Shown here in pieces: positions 52,137-63,468 of a stretch of DNA of 64,000 nt (the first letter of the stretch is position 1; each line of letters opens with the position of its first letter). The notes beneath the pieces are model-generated. The model was not told the origin of the DNA. It ran no database searches and saw only the letters and a list, made by a program, of their open reading frames with translations. Made by a program: the position numbers and the translations under genes. The stretch comes from Verrucosispora sp. WMMD573 (GTDB lineage Bacteria > Actinomycetota > Actinomycetes > Mycobacteriales > Micromonosporaceae), in assembly GCF_027497175.1 (NCBI RefSeq), contig NZ_CP114901.1:3472001-3536000 (forward strand), written 5' to 3'.

Positions 52137-52726
52137 TCGCGCCGCAGATCGGCCGGCTCGGCGAGGACGACGCCCGGTGGGTCGCCGCGCGGATCGCCGA
52201 GGCATTCATGGTGCTGGACCAGCCTCGCTGGCTGGTGCCGGACGAGGCCAAGCGGGAGTCGGTGCTGGCCGGGAACTTCGAGATCATTGTCAGCCACGCA
52301 CTGCGGCACGGCCTGGTGTTCGGCACCGAGGACCGGGCCGGGGTCGCGGTCTGGCTGCCGTCGGTCGGTGAAGCGCTGCCGCCGCCGGAGGACTACGACG
52401 CCCGACTGGCCGCGGCGTGCGGGGAGTGGACGCCGAACTTCGTGCATCTGGACGAGCTGTTCGCGGCCAACCATCCGCACGACGATCATCACCACCTGGC
52501 GCTGCTGGCCGTGCGTCCGGACCGCCAGGGCCAGGGCGTCGGCAGCGCGCTGCTGCGCCACCATCACGCCTGGCTGGACGCCAACAAGATGCCGGGCTAC
52601 CTGGAGGCGAGCAGCGAGACCAGCCGCGACCTGTACGCGCGGCACGGCTACCGGGTCGCCGAGCCGTTCCGGCTGCCCGACGGCACGCCGTTCTGGCCGA
52701 TGTGGCGGGAGCCGGTTGCCGGCTGA
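52133..52726 (+). CDS. GNAT N-acetyltransferase coupled to the permease
   Basis: 197 residues. LLAVRPDRQGQGVGSALLRHHHAWLD is the acetyl-CoA loop and helix, with YARHGYRVAEPF after it. GTG 52133 overlaps the permease stop as GTGA and has GGAGGCGC upstream. Position suggests it acts on a substrate of the permease, which is inference. Confidence 0.88.
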   Translation: MIAPQIGRLGEDDARWVAARIAEAFMVLDQPRWLVPDEAKRESVLAGNFEIIVSHALRHGLVFGTEDRAGVAVWLPSVGEALPPPEDYDARLAAACGEWTPNFVHLDELFAANHPHDDHHHLALLAVRPDRQGQGVGSALLRHHHAWLDANKMPGYLEASSETSRDLYARHGYRVAEPFRLPDGTPFWPMWREPVAG

Positions 52727-52734
52727 GGCACGAA

Positions 52735-52775
52735 GACGATGGTGGCCGGGTCCGACGGACCCGGCCACCATCGTC
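52735..52775. terminator. Bidirectional hairpin terminator
   Basis: 19-base perfect stem (52735-52753 with 52757-52775) and a 3-base loop between the convergent GNAT and sigma factor genes. Confidence 0.88.
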
Positions 52776-52783
52776 ACCCCCTG

Positions 52784-53608
52784 CTAGTACGTGCCGTCGA
52801 GCTGACCCCGCAGCTTCGTCAGGGCCCGGGCCAGCAGCCGCGACACGTGCATCTGCGACACGCCGATCTGCTCGGCGATCTGCGACTGCGTCAGGTTGCC
52901 GTAGAACCGCAGCGTCAGGATCTTCTGCTCGCGCTCGTCCAGCGTGGCCAGCGCCGGGCCCAGTGCCACCCGCAGCTCCGCCAGCTCGAACTCGCTGTCC
53001 TCACCGCCGAGCATGTCGCCCAGTTCGGTCGCGCGGTCGCCGTCACCGGTCGGGGTGGACAGCGACACGGCGTTGTACGCGCGGGCGCCCTCCAGGCCCT
53101 CCAGCACCTCTTCCTCGGTGAGCTTGAGGTGAGCGGCGATGTCGGCCACGGTCGGGGAGCGGCCCAGGGACTGCAGCAGGGAGCTGTTGGCGTCGGAGAT
53201 GGCCAGCCGCAGCTCCTGCAGCCGGCGAGGAACCCGGATGTCCCACGTCCGGTCGCGGAAGTGCCGCTTCAGCTCGCCGATGATGGTGGGGATCGCGTAC
53301 CCGGCGAAGTCGACCCCGCGGGACGGGTCGAACTTGTCGATGGCCTTGATGAGGCCGACGGCGGCGGTCTGCGCCAGATCGTCGGTGGGCTCGCCGCGAC
53401 CGCTGTAGCGGTGGGCGAGGTGGTTGGCGAGCGGCAGCCAGGCCTCGATCGCCCGGTCGCGCAGCGCGGCCCGGGAGGGATGCCCGGCCGGCAGCGCCGC
53501 CATGGCGTTCAGCAGCTCGGCGGCGCTGTCGGTGAGCGCCCGCGGGTCGAGCTTGGGGGCCGGGGCTGCCGGAGTGGTCGCCGACTCGGTGATCGTTGAC
53601 GCGGTCAT
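52784..53608 (-). CDS. SigB/SigF/SigG-family RNA polymerase sigma factor
   Basis: 274 residues. Region 2 (LPLANHLAHRYSGRGEPTDDLAQTAAVGLIKAIDKFD), then FAGYAIPTIIGELKRHFRDRTW, region 3 and region 4 (LTQSQIAEQIGVSQMHVSRLLARALTKLR). Stress/differentiation class of actinobacteria. No anti-sigma gene is adjacent, unlike the usual layout; an ATPase of the anti-sigma fold is 10 kb away at the right edge. ATG 53608 has GAGGACCACC upstream. Confidence 0.93.
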   Translation of the reverse strand: MTASTITESATTPAAPAPKLDPRALTDSAAELLNAMAALPAGHPSRAALRDRAIEAWLPLANHLAHRYSGRGEPTDDLAQTAAVGLIKAIDKFDPSRGVDFAGYAIPTIIGELKRHFRDRTWDIRVPRRLQELRLAISDANSSLLQSLGRSPTVADIAAHLKLTEEEVLEGLEGARAYNAVSLSTPTGDGDRATELGDMLGGEDSEFELAELRVALGPALATLDEREQKILTLRFYGNLTQSQIAEQIGVSQMHVSRLLARALTKLRGQLDGTY

Positions 53609-54000
53609 GGTGGTCCTCCCTGCACCTCGTCCGCGGATATAGACGTGACGCTTTGGTTGGTTCTGTTAGTACGTTCGGGAGTCACCTTAGCCCGATCGTC
53701 TCCTGGAAATCTAGCCGAAAGGACGATGTACTTAGGTTATTTCTGGGCATGAAGGCCGCAAAAGGTGCAGGTCGGGTCGCCGCCAGCCGTCAGATCGCTC
53801 GCGGGTGCGTCGTGTCGACGTCCGATCGGACCAGTAGCGAAAGCCTTTACGTCCACCGACACCGATCCGGATGGGGTGGTCTGGGCGCCGAACGGACGAT
53901 GACCGCCGCAGGTGGCAAGCGGAGTGTCACCAATCCGTCGTTGTCCCGTGAACGGGACCGGGCTTAGCGTCGCGGGGTACATCCCTGATCCGGAGGTGCC
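53609..54000. other. Intergenic region between sigma factor and decarboxylase-like gene
   Basis: 392 bases with no gene I can support. The part next to the sigma gene (53640-53760) is comparatively AT-rich and probably holds its promoter. No repeat, hairpin or RNA gene is evident. Confidence 0.6.
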
Positions 54001-54735
54001 GTGCTCGATCCTGCCGTTCCCCACCTCGTCGTGAACAGCCGGACGCTGTACTTCAGCTGGCTGCCGGCGGACCCGGACGCGGTGGCGGCGCTGCTCCCTC
54101 CGGGGTTGCGGCCCCACCCGGACCGCGAGGTCTTCATGAACCAGTACGTGGTGGACGACGAGAGCCAGACCTCCGGCTTCGGCGCCTACTCCCTGACCTA
54201 CCTCGGCGTCACGCTGGTCGGTGTCGACGCCCCGGACGGGGTGACCCCGGGTGGCTGGTGGACCCACTACGTCACCTCCAGCGAGCGGGTACGCGGCTAC
54301 GCCCTGGCCCGGGGCGCCCCGGCCGTGCCCGGCCGCACCAGCATCACCGAGCAGGGCGGCACGATCGTCACCGGGACGGACATCGAGGGCGTGCCGGTGA
54401 TCCGGGCCCAGGTGCGCGTCGGCGACACCGGGCACGCCATGCACAACGGCCACCACCGCTACCTGACCGAGTTGCACGGTCAACTGATCAGCAGCATCTA
54501 CCCGGTGATCGCCGAACCGTCCACCTCGTTCGAGATCGAATCGGTCGAGTTCCTCGATCCGGACCACCCGGTGTACGCGTTGCGCCCGGAAAACCCGCTC
54601 ACCATCGCCTGGGGCTACTACTCACCGCGCTCCTCGTTCGCCTACCCCGGTGGGCTAACGGTGCTCGGCGAGTTGGAGCCGAGCTACCAGGTGCCGGACC
54701 GGCGGGCCCGCAGCGGTCTGCCGTCGGGGTCGTAG
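54001..54735 (+). CDS. Acetoacetate-decarboxylase-family protein
   Basis: 244 residues. LYFSWLPADPDAVAALLPPGLRPHP, NQYVVDDES, GGWWTHYVTSSERVRGYA and HDR-like middle segments resemble the ADC fold. The catalytic lysine pair of true acetoacetate decarboxylase is not seen, so a decarboxylase activity is doubtful. GTG 54001 follows GGAGGTGCC. The last 52 bases overlap the convergent phospholipase D gene. Confidence 0.75.
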   Translation: MLDPAVPHLVVNSRTLYFSWLPADPDAVAALLPPGLRPHPDREVFMNQYVVDDESQTSGFGAYSLTYLGVTLVGVDAPDGVTPGGWWTHYVTSSERVRGYALARGAPAVPGRTSITEQGGTIVTGTDIEGVPVIRAQVRVGDTGHAMHNGHHRYLTELHGQLISSIYPVIAEPSTSFEIESVEFLDPDHPVYALRPENPLTIAWGYYSPRSSFAYPGGLTVLGELEPSYQVPDRRARSGLPSGS

Positions 54736-56300
54736 ACCAGGCGGTACGCGGGCAGCGCCCAGGCCCGGGTCCACCAGGGCAGGCGTTTGGCCCGGTGCGG
54801 TCGTAGCCGGCCGGGTGGGCGCGGGCCCACCTGACCGCCGTCGTACCAGCGTTGCAACGCCTCGGCGGCGGCGGTGATCGCGGCGACCGCGTCGTCCGGG
54901 TCGATCAGGTCCGCGTCGTCGTCGCCGGCCGGATCGCGGTCCAGATGCTCGCGGAGCAGGCGTAACCGAAGGTCCCGGGCGAAGCGCCGGGCCCCGTCAC
55001 CCTGGCCGGCCGGATCGTGCGGGTGGCGCTCGTCCGCAGTGTCGTCCAGCACCGCGCAGGACAGTTCGCTGTCGTGGGTCCAGGACCGCCGGTTGAAGTT
55101 GTCGCTGCCGACGCAGGCCCACACGTCGTCGACCACGCAGACCTTGGCATGCACGTAGACCGGGGTGCCGGCGTGGTTCTCCACGTCGAAGACGTGCACC
55201 CGTCCCGCCGCGGCCTGCTCGCACAGGGCCAGGGCCTGCTCCCGACCGACCGTGTTCGGCGGTAGGGCCAGCCGCCCGTCCACGTCGGGGTGGCGGGGCA
55301 CCACGGCGACCAGATGCAGTTCCGGATTGTCGCGCAGCGCTCCGGCGAAAAGTTCGGCGACCTCGGCGGACCACAGGTACTGGTCCTCCAGGTAGATCAG
55401 CCGACGGGCGCGGCGTACGGCCTTGGTGTAGCCCCGGGCCACCGTGCGTTCGCCGTCCGGGGCGAACGCGTACCGAGGACGGACCGCCGGGTAGGTGCGT
55501 AACACCTGGACGTGATGTGGCCCGCAGATCGGCGGGTCGGGTGGCTGCTCCGGCAGCGGCCCGGCGGTGAGATCCGCGCCGCGGAGCCGGTCGCGCAGGT
55601 AGGCCAGGGGATTCTCCGAATCCAGCGGCATCGGGTCGGTCCACCGCTCGCGGAACGTGGTGTCCAGCGCGCCCACCACCGGGCCGCGCAGCGCGAGCTG
55701 CACGTCGTGCCATGGCGGATGGTCACCGTACGCGGCGGCCATCCGTACCGGCTGCGGGTCACCGTGGTGCGCGTCGTCGTCGCGACGGCTGTGGCACAGG
55801 TCGATGCCGCCGACGAAGGCGATGTCCTGATCGGGGGCGGCCGGCCGGCGCAGCACCACCAGCTTCTGATGGTGTGATCCACCTCGCCGGACCCGCTGGT
55901 CGAGTAGCACCTCGCCGCCAGCGGCCGAGATCGCCTCGCTGAGGTTGCGGTTCTCCTGGTGGCTGTAGGAGAGCACGTCGAGATGCGAACGCCAGATCAG
56001 CCCCTTGACCACCACACCGCGCTGGGCGGCGCGGGCGAACAGCTGGGAGATGGTCGGCCCGTCCGGACGGAGGCGCTCGTCCGGGTCGCCCCGCCAGTCG
56101 GCGAAGAAGAGGTGGTCACCGGCGCCCAGCCCTTCGACCTCGGTGACCAGCCGGTCGAAGTACGCGGCACCGTGAATCAGCGGCTCGGCGAGGTTTCCAC
56201 TGGTCCAGACGGGTAACTCAGAGACCGGGTTGGCGCGTTCCGGTGCGGTGAGGAACCAGTCCTGTAGCGGCACGCTCCCGCCCTCAGAGAGGTCGTTCAC
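54684..56300 (-). CDS. Phospholipase D-family protein
   Basis: 538 residues with two PLD domains. The second has a normal HAKVCVVDD motif and GSDNFNRRSW. The first reads HQKLVVLRR: the Asp of HxKx4D is Arg, though FVGGIDLCHSRRDDD follows. Sec-independent, probably a cytosolic or membrane-associated cardiolipin synthase/PLD-like enzyme. GTG 56300 has GGTGAGG upstream. The 3' end overlaps the decarboxylase-like gene by 52 bases. Confidence 0.88.
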   Translation of the reverse strand: MNDLSEGGSVPLQDWFLTAPERANPVSELPVWTSGNLAEPLIHGAAYFDRLVTEVEGLGAGDHLFFADWRGDPDERLRPDGPTISQLFARAAQRGVVVKGLIWRSHLDVLSYSHQENRNLSEAISAAGGEVLLDQRVRRGGSHHQKLVVLRRPAAPDQDIAFVGGIDLCHSRRDDDAHHGDPQPVRMAAAYGDHPPWHDVQLALRGPVVGALDTTFRERWTDPMPLDSENPLAYLRDRLRGADLTAGPLPEQPPDPPICGPHHVQVLRTYPAVRPRYAFAPDGERTVARGYTKAVRRARRLIYLEDQYLWSAEVAELFAGALRDNPELHLVAVVPRHPDVDGRLALPPNTVGREQALALCEQAAAGRVHVFDVENHAGTPVYVHAKVCVVDDVWACVGSDNFNRRSWTHDSELSCAVLDDTADERHPHDPAGQGDGARRFARDLRLRLLREHLDRDPAGDDDADLIDPDDAVAAITAAAEALQRWYDGGQVGPRPPGRLRPHRAKRLPWWTRAWALPAYRLVYDPDGRPLRARRSGTW

Positions 56301-56395
56301 GTCCTCACCATACGAACCCGTGGTCGGGCTCGCACGCTGGTGGGCTGCTGGCTGTTGGCGACCGACCCGCACCCCGAGCAGCGAGGAGCCGAAGT

Positions 56396-56524
56396 ATGTC
56401 CGGCGAGCCGACGAACTCCGCGACCGAGCACCGCGAGCAGGCGGTGGAGGGTGAGCGGGGGGCGCTGTTGACCGTACTGGTGATGGTCCTGCTCGGTCTG
56501 GCCGGCATCTTCGCCGTCTCCTGA
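56396..56524 (+). CDS. 42-residue membrane protein
   Basis: A short gene: 19 polar residues, then one hydrophobic helix LLTVLVMVLLGLAGIFAVS at the C-terminus. ATG 56396 has GAGGAG seven bases upstream, and codon use matches the genome. It is followed by a hairpin terminator (56532-56558). Function unknown; such single-helix peptides are common beside phospholipid or stress genes. Confidence 0.7.
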   Translation: MSGEPTNSATEHREQAVEGERGALLTVLVMVLLGLAGIFAVS

Positions 56525-56531
56525 GCCGGGT

Positions 56532-56558
56532 GGGCGGCCCCGGTCACCGGAGCCGCCC
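56532..56558. terminator. Hairpin terminator
   Basis: GGGCGGC (56532-56538) pairs with GCCGCCC (56552-56558), with an inner CCGGT/ACCGG stem. It lies between the small membrane protein gene and the convergent pirin gene. Confidence 0.7.
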
Positions 56559-56574
56559 TGCGTCCAGTGGTCGA

Positions 56575-57561
56575 TCAGGGCCGCTCGCCCTGACCCTCGG
56601 TGTGCGGCAGCCGTTCCGCCGGCACCACTCCGAGCCGCCCGGCCTGGAAGTCCTCGAACGCCTGGATCAGCTCGTCGCGGGTGTTCATCACGAACGGCCC
56701 GTAGTGCGCCACCGGTTCCCGGATGGGCTGGCCGCCCATGATGTAGAGGTCCAGGGTCTGGTTGCGGCTGTCCTGGCGCGCGTTCGCCTTGAACCGCAAC
56801 GCGTCGCCCGGCCCGTGCACGGCCAACTGCCCGGTGCGTACGCCGCGGCCGTTGGCGCCCACCGTGCCGCGCCCGCCGAGCACGTACACGAGCGCGTTGA
56901 AGTCCGGCCGCCAGGGCAGGTCCACCTGCGCCCCCGGCTCGATCGTCACGTGGGTGACGGTGATCGGGGTGTACGTGGAGCCGGGCCCCCGGTGGCCGGC
57001 GATCTCTCCGGCGATCACCCGGATCAGCGCCCCGCCGTCGGGGGTGCTGAGCAGCGCGGCCTGATTGCCCCGGATGTCCTGGTACTTCGGTGGGTTCATC
57101 TTGGCCGCGCTCGGCAGGTTGACCCACAGCTGGGTGCCGTGGAACAGCCCACCGCTGACCACCAGGTGCTCCGGTGGGGCCTCGATGTGCAGCAGGCCAC
57201 TGCCGGCGGTCATCCATTGGGTGTCGCCGTTGGTGATCGTGCCGCCGCCGCCGTGGCTGTCCTGGTGGTCGAAGATGCCGTCGATGATGTAGGTGACGGT
57301 CTCGAAGCCCCGGTGCGGGTGCCAGGAGGTGCCCTTCGGCTCGCCGGGCGCGTAGTCCACCTCGCCCATCTGGTCGAGCATGATGAACGGATCCAGCTCG
57401 CTCATCGGCACCCCGGCGAAGGCCTTGCGCACCGGGAAACCCTCACCCTCGAAACCGCTGGGTGCGGTGGTGAGCCGGCGGACCGGCCGGAACGCGGTGG
57501 ACTCGTCGAGCCGGGGCAGCCGGGGCAGGACGAGGACGTTGTCGACGGTGATGGCGGGCAT
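56575..57561 (-). CDS. Pirin-family protein
   Basis: 328 residues. Two cupin domains; WHPHRGFETVTYIIDG and HQDSHGGGGTITNGDTQWMTAGSGLLHIE give the metal histidines and Glu of pirins. Pirins can act as quercetin dioxygenases or as metal-dependent redox sensors. ATG 57561 has GAAGGAG upstream, and the MarR gene ends 10 bases before it, so the two form an operon. Confidence 0.93.
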   Translation of the reverse strand: MPAITVDNVLVLPRLPRLDESTAFRPVRRLTTAPSGFEGEGFPVRKAFAGVPMSELDPFIMLDQMGEVDYAPGEPKGTSWHPHRGFETVTYIIDGIFDHQDSHGGGGTITNGDTQWMTAGSGLLHIEAPPEHLVVSGGLFHGTQLWVNLPSAAKMNPPKYQDIRGNQAALLSTPDGGALIRVIAGEIAGHRGPGSTYTPITVTHVTIEPGAQVDLPWRPDFNALVYVLGGRGTVGANGRGVRTGQLAVHGPGDALRFKANARQDSRNQTLDLYIMGGQPIREPVAHYGPFVMNTRDELIQAFEDFQAGRLGVVPAERLPHTEGQGERP

Positions 57562-57571
57562 CGGGGCTCCT

Positions 57572-58063
57572 TCAGTTGTCGCCGGGGGCGGTGACGAGGG
57601 TGGCGTCGCCGGCGGCCCCTCGCAGCCGTCGGCCGAGCCGGCCGAAAATCCTGGTCAGGAAGGCGACCTCGGCGTCGTCGAGGTCGTCCATCAGTTGGGT
57701 ACGCACGGAGTGCAGGTGGTGCGGGGCGGCCTCCCGCAGCGCCAGCAGCCCGGCAGCGGTCAGCACCGCCTCGCTGCCCCGCCCGTCCTGCGGGCAGGGT
57801 TGTCGGGCGACCAGGCCCCGCCGTTGCATGGAGGAGACCTGGTAGGTCAGCCGGCTGGGTGAGAAGACCAGGCGGTCGGCCAGCTCACCCATCCGCAGTC
57901 GTTGCCCGGGCACCTCGGAGAGCAGCACCAACACGTGGTAGTCGGCGAAGCTGAGGTCGCTGGCGGTGCGCAGATCGTCCTCCAGCCGGGTGAACAACCG
58001 CTGGCTGGCCTCGATGTAGGTCCGCCAGGCTGCCAGGCGATCGCGGTCCAGGCTCTCGGTCAC
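57572..58063 (-). CDS. MarR-family regulator upstream of pirin
   Basis: 163 residues. Winged helix (LSFADYHVLVLLSEVPGQRLRMGELADRLVFSPSRLTYQVSSMQRRGLVAR) and a wing with QPCPQDGRG that carries the only cysteine, a possible redox switch. GTG 58063 is chosen because TACCTT stands six bases before it, giving a leaderless message. The palindrome at 58083-58095 is the likely operator. Confidence 0.9.
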   Translation of the reverse strand: MTESLDRDRLAAWRTYIEASQRLFTRLEDDLRTASDLSFADYHVLVLLSEVPGQRLRMGELADRLVFSPSRLTYQVSSMQRRGLVARQPCPQDGRGSEAVLTAAGLLALREAAPHHLHSVRTQLMDDLDDAEVAFLTRIFGRLGRRLRGAAGDATLVTAPGDN

Positions 58064-58069
58064 GCCGCC

Positions 58070-58098
58070 AAGGTAGCACTTATTCAAAATTTGAACAA
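58070..58098 (-). promoter_or_regulatory. marR-pirin promoter with overlapping operator
   Basis: Minus strand: TTGTTC (58093-58098), 17-base spacer, TACCTT (58070-58075). The 13-base palindrome TTCAAAATTTGAA (58083-58095) overlaps the -35 and fills much of the spacer, where binding would block transcription. Autoregulation by the MarR protein is inferred. Confidence 0.7.
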
Positions 58099-58234
58099 CA
58101 GGTCGCTGTGATCGTGAATAGGGACGGGCGGGAGAGATCGGAGAGGATAGTAAAGCTTTGAAGGAGTGTGCTGGCCGGGCCCTCGACGGATATCCGGTGC
58201 GCGTTCGCCGCGGCTGGTGTGAGACTCTGCCGCC

Positions 58235-58756
58235 GTGGAACTGACCGCTCCCGGCCTGCTGCTGCGTCCCTGGCGGGATGCGGACGCACCCGCCGTTCTG
58301 GACGCCTGGCGTGATCCGGCGATCGCGCAGTGGAACCCGCAGGGCGACCCGCTCGACCTGGACGCCGCGCTGCGCTGGTTACGGTGGCGGGCCGACTGGT
58401 CCGGCGGTGGCCACGTGTCGTTGGCGGCGGCCGACCCGGTCGACCCGGAGATTCTGCTCGGTTCGGTGTCGCTGCACCGCATCCACGGCGGCGACGCCTC
58501 GATCGGTTACTGGACCGTCGCCGCCGCCCGTGGTCGCGGGGTCGCCACGGCGGCGGTCGTGCGGCTCACCGGCTGGGCTTTCGCCGACCTCGGGCTGGAG
58601 CGGATCGAGTTGTGTCACGCGGTGGCCAATCCCGCGTCCTGCCGAGTCGCCGAGCGGGCCGGTTTTGTGGCCGAGGGCACGCTGCGGCAGTCGCACCGCT
58701 ACGGCGACGGTCGCCGCTACGACGAGCACCTGCACGCCCGCCTCGCCACCGACTGA
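58235..58756 (+). CDS. RimJ/RimL-type GNAT acetyltransferase
   Basis: 173 residues. LTAPGLLLRPWRDADAPAVLDAW, SIGYWTVAAARGRGVATAAVVRLTGWAF and NPASCRVAERAGFVAEGTLR are the protein or small-molecule acetyltransferase blocks of this subfamily. GTG 58235. Divergent from the MarR gene by 171 bases. Confidence 0.88.
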   Translation: MELTAPGLLLRPWRDADAPAVLDAWRDPAIAQWNPQGDPLDLDAALRWLRWRADWSGGGHVSLAAADPVDPEILLGSVSLHRIHGGDASIGYWTVAAARGRGVATAAVVRLTGWAFADLGLERIELCHAVANPASCRVAERAGFVAEGTLRQSHRYGDGRRYDEHLHARLATD

Positions 58757-58806
58757 CCGGGCGGCCCACCCACGGCGGGACGCCCGGTCGGTGGGTACGG
58801 GCGGCG

Positions 58807-59394
58807 TCAGCCCGCCGTCTGCGGCGCGCGTCCACCCAGGTTCAGCCGGCCGAGCAGTTGCCGGGCCTGGTCGGCCACGTCGGCCTCCACGGTGACCGCG
58901 TACTGGCTGGCCCGTAGGGAACTGGCGGAGGTGAAGTCACGCTGCCCGCCCGTCATCGCATGTGCCACGGCGCCGAAGACGGCACCCCAGATCGCGCCGA
59001 TGACCAGGCCGGCGAGGATCACCGCCACCCAGTTCCCGACGGTGAAGATGCCGAACAGCAGGCCGATGAACAGACCGAACCACGCCCCCGTGCCGGCACC
59101 GACAAGCGCCGCGCGGGCGGTGGTTATCCGGCCCAGCACGGTCTCCACCAGGGCCAGGTCGGTGCCGACGATGGCGGTTCGTTCCACCGGGAACCGATTG
59201 TCGGCGAGGTGGTCGACCACCCGCTGAGCGGCTGGATAGTCCGGAAACGCGCCGATCGTCACGGTCGGTGGCCCGGTCGGTGGTCCGTGGCCGTCGCCAC
59301 TTGGAGCGGCGGGGCGGCCGCCCGGGCCCGACGGGAGGGTGCCGCCGCCGGTCACACCCGGCTGCCAGGCCGAGGGGTTCGACTGTGTGGTCAT
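58807..59394 (-). CDS. General-stress-protein-17M-like membrane protein
   Basis: 195 residues. Pro/Gly-rich start, then a domain resembling GSP17M (VTIGAFPDYPAAQRVVDHLADNRFPVERTAIVGTDL) and two adjacent hydrophobic helices with many glycines (about 95-135). ATG 59394 has AAGGAGGAGACCC. Such proteins are induced in general stress; a link with the SigB-type factor in this window is only a guess. Confidence 0.85.
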   Translation of the reverse strand: MTTQSNPSAWQPGVTGGGTLPSGPGGRPAAPSGDGHGPPTGPPTVTIGAFPDYPAAQRVVDHLADNRFPVERTAIVGTDLALVETVLGRITTARAALVGAGTGAWFGLFIGLLFGIFTVGNWVAVILAGLVIGAIWGAVFGAVAHAMTGGQRDFTSASSLRASQYAVTVEADVADQARQLLGRLNLGGRAPQTAG

Positions 59395-59613
59395 GGGTCT
59401 CCTCCTTCGTCACCTGTCGCCTTCCCGCGTCGGCGCAGCGGTAACACCCCGGTGGCCGCCGGATGGACCCTGTGTCGAAGTCCGCGGTCGAGCCCTGGGA
59501 CACCTGCCCGGACGCAGCGGCACGACCCGCGCAAGCGTCGCGGGGAGACAGGGGTGGGCCCCCGGCACCGCCCGGTACGGGGGCGGTTGGCCGAGGGCCC
59601 ACGGGACGGGCGA

Positions 59614-62153
<2,540 letters not shown>

Positions 62154-62154
62154 C

Positions 62155-62183
62155 CCCACCGGCGGCCGCCCGCCGCCGGTGGG
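62155..62183. terminator. Bidirectional hairpin terminator
   Basis: 12-base perfect stem CCCACCGGCGGC (62155-62166) with 62172-62183, loop of 5, between convergent genes. Confidence 0.85.
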
Positions 62184-62187
62184 TGGC

Positions 62188-63468
62188 TCAGGCGGCGACG
62201 GGTTCCGAGGGCGCCGCTGAGGTCTTCGTCCTGGTGCGATTGCCGGACGCGTCCAGCAACCGCATGACCGGGGTCGCCGCGACGCCGTGTACCACCACGG
62301 AGACGATCACCACCAGGGCGACGGTGGCCCAGACGAGTTCCGCCTGCGGGAAGTCCGCCTTCGTGGTGGCGTATGCCAGGTAGTAGAACGAGCCGATGCC
62401 GCGAATGCCGAAGGCCGCGATCACCAGGTGTTCCGCGGGTCTTCCGGGAGCGCCGCGCAGCGCCAGCCAACCGGCAAGCGGTCGGACCACGAACACCAGG
62501 GCCAGACCGACAAGTGCGGCGGGCCAGGTCAACGCGGCCAGCAGCCCGCTGATCACCGCGCCGCCCAGCAGCAGCAGCATCAGCACCGTGAGCAGCCGTT
62601 CCACCTGCTCGGCGAAGTCGTGCAGCACCGCGTGGTACTTGTGGTTGCGCTCCGCCGCCCGGATCGCGCGGGCAGCCACGAAGACCGCCAGGAAGCCGTA
62701 CCCGCCGGCCACCTCGACCAGGCCGTACGCCAGGAAGGTGGCGGCCAGTGCCAGGAATCCCTCCGCGTGCCGGGCCAGCCGTAGCTCGCTGGGCGCCCGG
62801 AAGAAGAGCTTGCCGAGCAGCCAACCGATCAGGAGTCCACCGACCAGCCCGGCGCCGATCTTGTAGAGCAGGTCGACGGTGATCCAGCGGGCCAGCCAGT
62901 CACCCGGCGCGAGGCCGGTGCCCGCGATCGCGACCGCCGCGTACACGAACGGGAACGCCAGACCGTCGTTCAGCCCCGCTTCCGAGGTGAGCGCGAAACG
63001 AACCTCGTCCTCGGCATCCTCATCAGCGTTGGGCTCGCCGACCTGGACGTCACTGGCGAGGACCGGGTCGGTCGGCGCGAGCGACGCGGCGAGCAGCAGC
63101 GCGCTGGCCGGCACCAGGCCCGCCCACCACCACCCGAGCAGGGCGACGGCGGCGATGCACAGCGGCATGGCCACGGCGAGCAGCCGCCACGTCGACGACC
63201 ATCGCGCCCAACTCAACGGGCGATCGATCTTCAGGCCGGCACCCATCAACGCGACGATCACGCAGATCTCGGTGAGATGGGTGGCGATGTCCCGATGCGT
63301 CAGGGGATCGGGCACGGGCAGGTCGGTGGGCAGCGTGTAGACCAGCATCCCGAGGCCGAGGAAGGCCAGCGGCATGGACAGCGGTCGCCGCTCCAACAGC
63401 CGAGGCAGGATGCCGGCGAGCAGGGCCGCCACACCGAGCACCGCGAACGCAACGTCTACCGTCTCCAC
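62188..63468 (-). CDS. Monovalent cation:proton antiporter (CPA1/NhaP-like)
   Basis: 426 residues, about 12 membrane helices. LAPTDPVLASDVQVG and LTSEAGLNDGLAFPFVYAAV hold the ion-binding Asp residues of the CPA superfamily (the ND motif here is LND). Exchanges Na+ or K+ for H+ across the membrane. GTG 63468 follows GAGAGGCGG. Ends beside the convergent FAD enzyme. Confidence 0.9.
   Translation of the reverse strand: METVDVAFAVLGVAALLAGILPRLLERRPLSMPLAFLGLGMLVYTLPTDLPVPDPLTHRDIATHLTEICVIVALMGAGLKIDRPLSWARWSSTWRLLAVAMPLCIAAVALLGWWWAGLVPASALLLAASLAPTDPVLASDVQVGEPNADEDAEDEVRFALTSEAGLNDGLAFPFVYAAVAIAGTGLAPGDWLARWITVDLLYKIGAGLVGGLLIGWLLGKLFFRAPSELRLARHAEGFLALAATFLAYGLVEVAGGYGFLAVFVAARAIRAAERNHKYHAVLHDFAEQVERLLTVLMLLLLGGAVISGLLAALTWPAALVGLALVFVVRPLAGWLALRGAPGRPAEHLVIAAFGIRGIGSFYYLAYATTKADFPQAELVWATVALVVIVSVVVHGVAATPVMRLLDASGNRTRTKTSAAPSEPVAA

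Noticed and set aside
53700..53967. Short plus-strand open frame in the gap after the sigma factor
   Set aside because: No ribosome site, no domain, and a composition unlike a protein; it is left as intergenic.
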